From positions 1 to 38,155 of the forward strand of contig JASHNQ010000062.1 in the NCBI GenBank assembly GCA_030041545.1: a DNA stretch of 38,155 nucleotides, given 5' to 3'. The notes beneath the pieces are model-generated. The model searched no databases. It saw only the letters and a program-made list of their open reading frames with translations, and was not told where the DNA came from. How positions within the stretch are numbered: position 1 is the first letter of the stretch; each line of letters starts with the position of its first letter. A program made the translations under genes and the position numbers. This DNA is from a candidate division FCPU426 bacterium. GTDB taxonomy: Bacteria; Oederibacteriota; Muellerivitia; Muellerivitales; Muellerivitaceae. Of this stretch, positions 30,851 through 36,908 are shown piece by piece.

Positions 30851-31642
30851 TTATGAACCGGGCTGGAACTTGCCACTACGGACTTCCTGGGCATATTGCT
30901 GGACGGCTTTTTTGATCTCCTCATGCAGGTGGAGGTAAGCCTTCGCGTGCTTCGGGTGGAAGTCGGGCAAAAGACCCATCATGTCGTGAAAGACCTGGAC
31001 CTGTCCGTCGCAATGGGGTCCGGCGCCGATGCCGATGGTGGGAACCTTCAGGCTTTGGCTGATCTTTTGGGCGATGACAGGCGGGACCAATTCCAGGACC
31101 ACCGCGAAAGCACCGGCTTTTTCCAGGGTCTTCGCTTGCTGGAGAAGCCGGGTCGCCCCAGCCTTATCCTTGCCCTGCTGGTGGTAGCCCCCCCATTGGT
31201 GGACGTGCTGGGGCGTGAAACCCACGTGTCCCATAACCGGCACCCCGTTTTCGACCAGGAACGAAGTGACTTCGGGCGCCTGGGGACACCATTCCAATTT
31301 CACCGCCTGGGCGCCGGCCTCGGAAAGAAAGGCCCCGGCGTTTTCCAGGGCATCCTCCAACCCTAACTGGTAGGAGAGGAAAGGCATGTCGCCGATGACA
31401 AGGGCCTGTTTCACGGCCCGCGCCACCGCCTTGGTATGGTGGATCATTTCATCCATGGTGGCCGAAAGGGTGCTGGGACGGCCCAGCATGGTCGTGGAAA
31501 GGCTATCCCCCACCAAAATGGCGTCCACCCCGGCCGCGTCCACGGCCAGGGCCATGGGGTAGTCGTAGGCGGTCACCACGACCAGTTTTTCACCCTTGTC
31601 GCATTTGGCCTGGAAGTCGAGGATGGTCGTGCGTTTTTCCAT
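30851..31642 (-). CDS. panB: 3-methyl-2-oxobutanoate hydroxymethyltransferase
   Basis: This 263-residue TIM-barrel enzyme transfers a hydroxymethyl group from methylenetetrahydrofolate to ketoisovalerate, giving ketopantoate. The metal and substrate residues are visible: VTAYDYPMA (23-31), VGDSLS with Asp46, GDMPF with Asp85, KLEW (115-118) and GIGAGPHCDGQVQVFHD. I start at the ATG at 31642 with AAGGA five bases upstream. The upstream ATG (31675) lies inside the inverted repeat 31658-31741, and the shorter form has the exact usual length. It follows the deoxynucleoside kinase and overlaps no gene. Confidence 0.96.
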   Translation of the reverse strand: MEKRTTILDFQAKCDKGEKLVVVTAYDYPMALAVDAAGVDAILVGDSLSTTMLGRPSTLSATMDEMIHHTKAVARAVKQALVIGDMPFLSYQLGLEDALENAGAFLSEAGAQAVKLEWCPQAPEVTSFLVENGVPVMGHVGFTPQHVHQWGGYHQQGKDKAGATRLLQQAKTLEKAGAFAVVLELVPPVIAQKISQSLKVPTIGIGAGPHCDGQVQVFHDMMGLLPDFHPKHAKAYLHLHEEIKKAVQQYAQEVRSGKFQPGS

Positions 31643-31657
31643 CAAAGTCCTTAAAAT

Positions 31658-31741
31658 CAGTTCACGGTTCGACATTCGCAGCCGGCAGCAAAAACCTTAA
31701 AAAGAGTTTGCCACGAACTGTCGACTGCCAACCGTGAACTG
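31658..31741. repeat. Intergenic inverted repeat (CAGTTCACGGTT type)
   Basis: Perfect 12-bp arms CAGTTCACGGTT (31658-31669) and AACCGTGAACTG (31730-31741) are present, with further imperfect pairing inside (GTTCGACA / TGTCGACT region). It fills the gap between the deoxynucleoside kinase stop (31746) and the panB start. A related element is at 33003-33085. Confidence 0.8.
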
Positions 31742-31745
31742 GTGT

Positions 31746-32390
31746 TTATTTTTTCACGCTGATCGGCTGGTAATAAACCGTCCCCTTGGTGACCTTTTCC
31801 AAATGATTTAAGAGGTCGTCCAAGTCCGCGTCGCGGTGGACGAAATCAATCTCGCTGGTATTGACCACCATCAAGGGCGTCCCGCTATAATGGAAGAAAT
31901 AGTAGTTGTAAGCCTGGTTCAGCTCCGCCAGGTATTCCGCCGTGATCTGGTTCTCGAACTTCCGCCCCCTCAGGGCGATGCGCTTCAATAAAACCTCGGT
32001 GGAGGCCTGAAGGTAAATGATGAAATCGGGCTTTAGGATACGTCCGCCCAAAATCGTATGGATTTGCTCGTAAAGTTTCAATTCGTTGTCGTCCAAGGTC
32101 AGGTTGGCGAAGATGCGATCCTTGGCGAAGAAATAGTCGCTCACGATACCCTGCTGGAAAAGATCGCTTTGGGCCAAGTCCTGCTGTTGTTTGAAGCGGG
32201 AAAGAAGGAAGAACATCTGGGTCTGGAAGGCGTGTTTCTGGATGTCCTTGTAAAAATCCGTGATGAAGGGGTTGTCCTCCGCCCCTTCCAGGACCAGGCG
32301 GGAATTCAACTTCTTGGCCAGGATGTCGGCCAGGCTGGTTTTACCCACCCCGATCGGGCCCTCGATGGCGATGTATTTATGCTGAAGCAC
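31746..32390 (-). CDS. Deoxynucleoside kinase (dAK/dGK family)
   Basis: This 214-residue P-loop kinase phosphorylates deoxynucleosides for nucleotide salvage. IAIEGPIGVGKTSLA (7-21) is the Walker A loop. VSDYFFAKDRIFANLTL contains the DR-F motif. PDFIIYLQASTEVLLKRIALRGR matches the LID region of the family. Specificity (deoxyadenosine, deoxyguanosine or deoxycytidine) is not readable. It starts at a GTG (32390) preceded by GAGG at 7-base spacing; that site is the border of the inverted repeat at 32407-32515. The arrangement folK, kinase, panB, panC is seen in other bacteria and suggests a conserved cofactor/salvage operon. Confidence 0.92.
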   Translation of the reverse strand: MLQHKYIAIEGPIGVGKTSLADILAKKLNSRLVLEGAEDNPFITDFYKDIQKHAFQTQMFFLLSRFKQQQDLAQSDLFQQGIVSDYFFAKDRIFANLTLDDNELKLYEQIHTILGGRILKPDFIIYLQASTEVLLKRIALRGRKFENQITAEYLAELNQAYNYYFFHYSGTPLMVVNTSEIDFVHRDADLDDLLNHLEKVTKGTVYYQPISVKK

Positions 32391-32406
32391 TCAAAACCTC
32401 AAAACA

Positions 32407-32515
32407 AGTTCTAAGTTCTGAGTGATGAGTTTTGAGTTAGGGATGTTTTTTCAATCTTCGATTGAAAAAAACTTTCAACAACAACTTAGAACTCAAAACT
32501 GAGAGCTCAAAACTT
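32407..32515. repeat. Intergenic inverted repeat with inner 11-bp hairpin
   Basis: The outer arms are iterated AGTTCTAAGTT / GAGTTTTGAGTT words. AGTTCTAAGTT (32407-32417) pairs exactly with AACTTAGAACT (32483-32493). An inner perfect stem TTTTTTCAATC (32446-32456) and GATTGAAAAAA (32460-32470) closes on TTC. It lies between folK (stop at 32517) and the kinase gene. Its kinase-side edge, TTGAGGTTTTGAGTG, holds the binding site and start codon of the kinase. It has the same layout as 15880-15977 but a different sequence. Confidence 0.75.
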
Positions 32516-32516
32516 A

Positions 32517-32993
32517 TTAAAAAGGTTTCACCTCGGATTTGTCTTCCACTCTTTTAAGAGCCTCAACCACGGTTTGATTGCTCCCTGGAAGGTGTTTATC
32601 AGGCGCCAGTTCGGCCAGGGGCACCAGTACGTGCCGCCGGTGTTCCAACCTAGGATGGGGCAACACCAATTCCTCTGCCTCTAGGACCCAATCATCGTAG
32701 AGGAGGATGTCCACGTCCAGGGTCCTGGGGCCTTTGGGCGCTTCCCTTTGTCGTCCTGCCTGGGTTTCCAAGGCCCGGACCCATTCTAGCAAAGATTCCG
32801 GGGCCAAATCGGTCTGGAATTCGGCCACCTGGTTGAGGAACCAGGGTTGATCCAACAAATCCACGGGCTCGGTCTCGTAAACTTTCGAAAAGCGGGGCAA
32901 GGCGAAAGACTTTTCGATGGCCTTGCGCGCCTGAGCCAGGAATTTTTCCCGCTCCCCAAGATTGGAACCTAAAGACACGTAAACTAACGCCAC
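32517..32993 (-). CDS. folK: HPPK, 6-hydroxymethyl-dihydropterin pyrophosphokinase
   Basis: This 158-residue folate-pathway enzyme transfers pyrophosphate from ATP to hydroxymethyl-dihydropterin. ALVYVSLGSNLGERE (2-16), FSKVYETEPV, DQPWFLNQVAEF, the diagnostic PRTLDVDILLYDD and LPHPRLEHRRHVLVPLAELAPD are all present. I prefer the GTG at 32993, with GGTGG just upstream and the family-typical start just before the first strand; another in-frame GTG is at 33002. The start region abuts the inverted repeat 33003-33085. No other folate gene is in view. Confidence 0.95.
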   Translation of the reverse strand: MALVYVSLGSNLGEREKFLAQARKAIEKSFALPRFSKVYETEPVDLLDQPWFLNQVAEFQTDLAPESLLEWVRALETQAGRQREAPKGPRTLDVDILLYDDWVLEAEELVLPHPRLEHRRHVLVPLAELAPDKHLPGSNQTVVEALKRVEDKSEVKPF

Positions 32994-33002
32994 ATTAACC
33001 AC

Positions 33003-33085
33003 CAGTTCACAGCTGACAGTTCACAGTTGACAGGGTCGCATTTACAACTTGCCTTACCTGTGACCTGTTAACCGTGAGCTGTGAT
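33003..33085. repeat. Intergenic inverted repeat (GTTCACAGCTGACAG type)
   Basis: The left arm (33003-33035) is made of repeated GTTCACAG/TGACAG words. The right arm (33057-33085) carries their complements with several mismatches (CCTGTGACCTGTTAACC). It exactly fills the gap between the dapL stop (33087) and the folK start, and resembles the element at 31658-31741. Confidence 0.65.
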
Positions 33086-33086
33086 C

Positions 33087-34250
33087 TTATTTCAGCCTTG
33101 CGAGCCTTTGAACCGCTTCCTCCAGCCGGGCCTTTCCCACGGTGATGGTAGCCCGGAAAAAACCCTCGCCTTCCTTGCCAAAACCGTTGCCCGGCGTGAC
33201 TACAGTGCCCGCTTCCTCCAGCGCCTTGCCGCACCAGTCGGCGGAGGACATGCCGTTGGGAACCCTGATCCACATGTAAAAAGCCGCTTGGGGCACTTGG
33301 AACTGCCAGCCCAGCTTTTTCAACCCGGCGGCAAAAACGTCCCGGCGTTCCTGGTAAATTTTACGGATGTTATCGGTCACCGCATCCGGGGCTTCCAGGG
33401 CCGCGATTCCCGCGTACTGGACGGGATTGAACACGCCCGAATCCAGGTTGCCCTTCACTTCCGCCAGGGCCTTGAGCACGCTCTTGTTGCCCACCGCGAA
33501 GCCGATGCGCCAGCCGGTCATATTGAAGGTCTTGGAAAGGGAATGGAACTCTACCCCCACTTCCTTAGCGCCGGGCAGTTCCAGGAAGCTCACCGGTTTT
33601 TGGCCGTCGTAGTAGATTTCGGTGTAAGCGGCGTCATTGGCCACAATCAGGTTGTGTTTTTCGGAGAATTCGATCACCCTGGCGTAAAAATCCCTGCCCG
33701 CCAAGGCGGAGGTGGGATTGTTGGGGGAATTGGTCCAGATCAGTTTGGCCCGCTTTAAAACATCCGCCGGGATGGCGTTCAAGTCGGGAAGAAACTTGTT
33801 CTTTTCCAATAGCGGCATGAAATAAGACTCGCCGCCCGCGAAAAGGGTTCCGGCATGGTAAACCGGGTATCCCGGCGAGGGAACCAGGACCACGTCTCCC
33901 GGGTTGATGACCCCAACGGGCAGGTGGCCGATTCCCTCCTTGGAGCCGATCAAGGCCACCACCTCGTCCTTGGGGTCCAGCTTCACCCCGAAACGGCGGT
34001 CGTACCAGCGGGCTACGGCCTCTCGGAATTGGGGCAGGCCGGGCCCCAGCGGATATTGGTGGTTGGCCTTGTCCTTGGCGGCCTTGTAGAGGGCCTCGAT
34101 GATAAAATCGGGGGTGGCCAAGTCAGGATCGCCGATGGCCAGGCTGATGATATCCACCCCCTTCTCGATGGCGGCTTTCTTTTTCCGGTCCATCTCGATG
34201 AACAAATAGGGGGGGAGTTTTTTCAGCCGGTCGGCTTGGGGAAAATCCAT
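33087..34250 (-). CDS. dapL: LL-diaminopimelate aminotransferase
   Basis: This 387-residue PLP aminotransferase converts tetrahydrodipicolinate directly to LL-diaminopimelate with glutamate, bypassing the succinylated or acetylated intermediates. ISLAIGDPDLATPDFII (35-51), HQYPLGPGLPQFREAVARW, GSKEGIGHL (102-110), TNSPNNPTSA (173-182), ANDAAYTEIYYDG and HSLSKTFNMTGWRIG with PLP-Lys240 match DapL better than general aspartate aminotransferases. Neighbours dapB, dapA and lysA support the role and indicate DAP-type peptidoglycan. No dapD, dapC or dapE is seen, as expected. The ATG at 34250 follows GGAGG at about 34255-34259. Confidence 0.93.
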   Translation of the reverse strand: MDFPQADRLKKLPPYLFIEMDRKKKAAIEKGVDIISLAIGDPDLATPDFIIEALYKAAKDKANHQYPLGPGLPQFREAVARWYDRRFGVKLDPKDEVVALIGSKEGIGHLPVGVINPGDVVLVPSPGYPVYHAGTLFAGGESYFMPLLEKNKFLPDLNAIPADVLKRAKLIWTNSPNNPTSALAGRDFYARVIEFSEKHNLIVANDAAYTEIYYDGQKPVSFLELPGAKEVGVEFHSLSKTFNMTGWRIGFAVGNKSVLKALAEVKGNLDSGVFNPVQYAGIAALEAPDAVTDNIRKIYQERRDVFAAGLKKLGWQFQVPQAAFYMWIRVPNGMSSADWCGKALEEAGTVVTPGNGFGKEGEGFFRATITVGKARLEEAVQRLARLK

Positions 34251-34266
34251 ATGATCCTCCGAATTT

Positions 34267-35031
34267 TTAGGCAGCTATCAAGTTGCGAAGGATGCCTATT
34301 CCCTCCACTTCCACTTCGACGGTGTCACCGGGTTTGACGGGGCCAATACCGGAAGGGGTCCCGGTGGTGAAGACGTCCAGCGGCTCCAAAGTCATCACCT
34401 GGGAGGCGAAGGAAAGGAGCTGGGCTGTATTCCAAATCCTCTGGGAAATTCTGGCGTCCTGCTTTACTTCCCCGTTCACGCGGGCCTCGATTTTCTGGTT
34501 TCCTTCCTTGAAATCCGTCACTAGCCAGGGGCCCAGGGGGCAAAAAGTATCAAAGCCCTTGGCCCGGGTCCACTGGCCGTCGGTCTTCTGCAAATCCCGG
34601 GCAGTGACATCGTTGCAGCAGGTAAAGCCCCAAACCGCCTTCAAGGCGTCCTCCGGAGTCGCGTTTTTCAGACGGGTTTTCAGCACCACCGCCAACTCCG
34701 CCTCGTAATCCACGCGGGAAGATGAGGGAGGATACAGGATTTTGCCTTCGGGGTTCAACAAGGACGAGGGTGGCTTGATGAAGAGGATCGGGTCCTTATG
34801 CTCCTCGTGCTTCATTTCCCGGATATGTTCGTGATAATTCAGGCCAACCGCGACGATCTTGGTGGGAATAGCCGGCGCCAACAGTTGGAAGGGTTTGAGG
34901 GGATTGGACTTGGAATCCAGCGTGGGGTCATTCCAGGGCTCCTCCGAAGTGAAGCAACGGTAGGTGTCCACCGAATCCAGCAAAATGGCCCAGCGGGGTT
35001 TGTTGTTATGCAACAGCCTTGCGATTCTCAT
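34267..35031 (-). CDS. Fumarylacetoacetate hydrolase-family protein
   Basis: This 254-residue protein belongs to the FAH superfamily: KIVAVGLNYHEHIREM (58-73), DPILFIKPPSSLLNPEG (80-96), DYEAELAVVL with metal ligands Glu110 and Glu112, CCNDVTARDLQ with Asp141, and a C-terminal FTTGTPSGIGPVKPGD. Members are oxaloacetate tautomerases/decarboxylases, acylpyruvate hydrolases or hydratases in aromatic degradation. I start at the ATG at 35031 with AAGGG upstream; an upstream in-frame start would run into dapB. It sits between dapB and dapL in a lysine operon. A role in oxaloacetate handling would fit an aspartate-centred cluster, but that is inference. Confidence 0.88.
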   Translation of the reverse strand: MRIARLLHNNKPRWAILLDSVDTYRCFTSEEPWNDPTLDSKSNPLKPFQLLAPAIPTKIVAVGLNYHEHIREMKHEEHKDPILFIKPPSSLLNPEGKILYPPSSSRVDYEAELAVVLKTRLKNATPEDALKAVWGFTCCNDVTARDLQKTDGQWTRAKGFDTFCPLGPWLVTDFKEGNQKIEARVNGEVKQDARISQRIWNTAQLLSFASQVMTLEPLDVFTTGTPSGIGPVKPGDTVEVEVEGIGILRNLIAA

Positions 35032-35051
35032 CCATGGGCCCTTTGAAGAAG

Positions 35052-35873
35052 TTATTGGTTGGAAGGACGCAGGCCAAGTACGTCCCACATATCGTATAAA
35101 CCGTTTTTCTTGCCGGCCAGGAAAAGGGCCGCCTTGAGCGCGCCCTGGGCGAAGGCTTCCCGGCTGTGCGCCCGGTGGGTCAGTTCCAGCCTCTCTCCTG
35201 GACCAGCGTAAAGCACCGTATGATCGCCCACGATATCCCCCCCCCGCACCGCGTGGAACCCGATGGTCCCGTTTTTCCTCTCCCCCATTTGCCCTTGGCG
35301 GCCGTGGGTGGAAACGTCCTTCAAGTTCACATTCCAGGCCCGGGCCACGGCTTCGCCCAAGCTCAAGGCGGACCCCGAGGGGGCGTCTTTTTTGAAATGG
35401 TGGTGGGTTTCCACGATTTCCACGTCGTAAGCCCGTCCCAATTTGGCGGCTGCTTCCTCCACCAGGGCGAAAAGCAAGTTCATTCCAACGCTCATGTTGG
35501 AAGCCATCATGACGGGAATTTTTGGGGAAGCTTGCCGGATTTGTTCTTTCTCGCCATCATTGCAGCCGGTCGTTCCAATCACCATGCCGATGCCCAAGGT
35601 CATGGCTTCGCGCAGATATCCCATGGTGGCCTGGGGCTGGGTGAAATCGATGAGAACGTCCGGTTTAGGGCTTATTTTCGGCAAAACGGGGGCAATCGGG
35701 TTTTTCACATTGGAAATGGTAGGCAGGACTTCGTTGAGTGGCTTGCCGATGGAAGGATGGGAGGCGTTTTCCAAGGCTCCCACGATTTCGAATTGGGAGT
35801 CCTGGGCGGCCAGTTCCAGAATGGTATGGCCCATCCGTCCGGTAGCGCCGGAGACGGCGAGCCGGAGGCTCAT
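35052..35873 (-). CDS. dapB: 4-hydroxy-tetrahydrodipicolinate reductase
   Basis: This 273-residue NAD(P)H-dependent reductase is in the lysine/DAP pathway. The Rossmann motif SGATGRMG (8-15), IDFTQPQAT (75-83), VIGTTGCN (98-105) and SNMSVGMNLL (125-134) are present. So is the catalytic ETHHHFKKDAPSGSAL (155-170, with His157-His159 and Lys162). The ATG overlaps the dapA stop by four bases (35870-35873), so dapA and dapB are co-translated. The length is typical. Confidence 0.97.
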   Translation of the reverse strand: MSLRLAVSGATGRMGHTILELAAQDSQFEIVGALENASHPSIGKPLNEVLPTISNVKNPIAPVLPKISPKPDVLIDFTQPQATMGYLREAMTLGIGMVIGTTGCNDGEKEQIRQASPKIPVMMASNMSVGMNLLFALVEEAAAKLGRAYDVEIVETHHHFKKDAPSGSALSLGEAVARAWNVNLKDVSTHGRQGQMGERKNGTIGFHAVRGGDIVGDHTVLYAGPGERLELTHRAHSREAFAQGALKAALFLAGKKNGLYDMWDVLGLRPSNQ

Positions 35874-36766
35874 CGATGCTGTCCGACGGCGGCTAATAGC
35901 CCGTGGCGTTCCAGCTCTTTGCGGATGGATTCCTTGGCTTCTTTTGTCGCGGGAACCAGCGGCAGCCGGAATTCCTCGTGGATTTGGCCGCGGAGGGCCA
36001 ACGCCGTTTTAATGCCGACCGGATTGGCATCCGTCGACATGACGGTCTTGACCAAATCAAAATACCTCATGAAGAGGTCCCGGGATTCTTCGGCGTTGCC
36101 CTCGAGATAGGAACGGATCATCCGGGATGTCTCCCGCGGGATCAAATGCGCCGTCACTGAGATGACTCCAACCCCTCCCACCGACAAAATGGGGAGGGTG
36201 AGGGTGTCATCCCCCGATATCAGGGAGAAATCGGGGTCGCAAAGGTTTTTGATTTTTATCATTTGTTCCAAATTGCCGCTGGCTTCCTTGACGCCGTCGA
36301 TATGGGGGTGTTTGGAAAGTTCATAAATCGTCTCGGGGGACATGTTGATGCCGGTCCGCCCGGGGATGTTGTAAAGGACCTGCGGAATGGCGACGGCGTC
36401 CGCCACGGCCGTGAAATGGGCGATCAGCCCCCGCTGGCTGGGCTTATTGTAATAGGGACAGGCCAACAAAGCCGCCTCCGCCCCCACTTCCTTGGCGTGG
36501 CGGGTGTAGTGGATGGCCTCGGCCGTTGAATTGGAGCCGGTCCCGGCGATGACCGGCACCCGCTTGCGGGCGGTCTTGACCGTGAAAGCGATAACTTCCC
36601 CATGTTCCTTCTCGGTGAGGGTGGGCGATTCGCCCGTAGTGCCGCAGGGCACAAGGCCGTCAATGCCCTTGGCGATTTGGTCCTCGATCAAGGCTTCCAT
36701 GGCGGCGTAATCCACCTGGCCGTTCCTAAAAGGCGTGACTAAAGCAGTGTAGGCGCCTCGAAACAT
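35870..36766 (-). CDS. dapA: 4-hydroxy-tetrahydrodipicolinate synthase
   Basis: This 298-residue TIM-barrel aldolase condenses pyruvate and aspartate semialdehyde. CGTTGESPTL (41-50), VIAGTGSNST (72-81), ACPYYNKPSQ (102-111), LYNIPGRTG with Tyr132 and Schiff-base Lys160 in DGVKEASG are visible. I start at the ATG at 36766 with GGTGAG seven bases upstream; this fits the family N-terminus (MFRGAYTALVTPF). A longer frame to 36808 would run into the terminator. The leader carries a terminator-like hairpin and a small stem that places the ribosome binding site in its loop, which hints at conditional expression. Confidence 0.97.
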   Translation of the reverse strand: MFRGAYTALVTPFRNGQVDYAAMEALIEDQIAKGIDGLVPCGTTGESPTLTEKEHGEVIAFTVKTARKRVPVIAGTGSNSTAEAIHYTRHAKEVGAEAALLACPYYNKPSQRGLIAHFTAVADAVAIPQVLYNIPGRTGINMSPETIYELSKHPHIDGVKEASGNLEQMIKIKNLCDPDFSLISGDDTLTLPILSVGGVGVISVTAHLIPRETSRMIRSYLEGNAEESRDLFMRYFDLVKTVMSTDANPVGIKTALALRGQIHEEFRLPLVPATKEAKESIRKELERHGLLAAVGQHR

Positions 36767-36787
36767 TCTTGGCTCACCAATCCTTTG

Positions 36788-36842
36788 CCAAAATAACAAA
36801 ACCCCCAACCTGCCCAGAGTATCGTCGAAGGGGTCGGGGGTT
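36788..36842 (-). terminator. Rho-independent terminator or attenuator before dapA
   Basis: On the minus-strand RNA, an 11-bp stem (36832-36842 with 36800-36810; five G-C pairs in a row, one G-U) and a 21-nt loop are followed by UUUUGUUAUUUU. It lies after lysA and ends only about 22 bases before the dapA ATG, leaving little room for a dapA promoter downstream of it. Confidence 0.75.
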
Positions 36843-36858
36843 CGTGTTCAGGAAAGTT

Positions 36859-36887
36859 ATATTAGGGAATTTTCCCGGCCGTCGCAA
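36859..36887 (-). promoter_or_regulatory. Possible dapA promoter with palindromic spacer
   Basis: TTGCGA (36882-36887) and TAATAT (36859-36864) on the minus strand are 17 bases apart, each a 4/6 consensus match. The spacer includes GGGAAAATTCCC (36865-36876), a palindrome that could be an operator. Transcription from here would run into the hairpin at 36800-36842 before dapA. This is suggestive only. Confidence 0.35.
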
Positions 36888-36908
36888 GAGAAGTTTCAGG
36901 GCCGGAGT

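Noticed and set aside
32446-32470. Rho-independent terminator
   Set aside because: The stem is A/T-rich with A- and T-runs inside the stem itself; it is better explained as the core of the inverted repeat element.
36767-36908. Lysine riboswitch before dapA
   Set aside because: The lysA-dapA gap is only 142 bases, with no L-box-like multi-stem core; only a terminator hairpin is evident.
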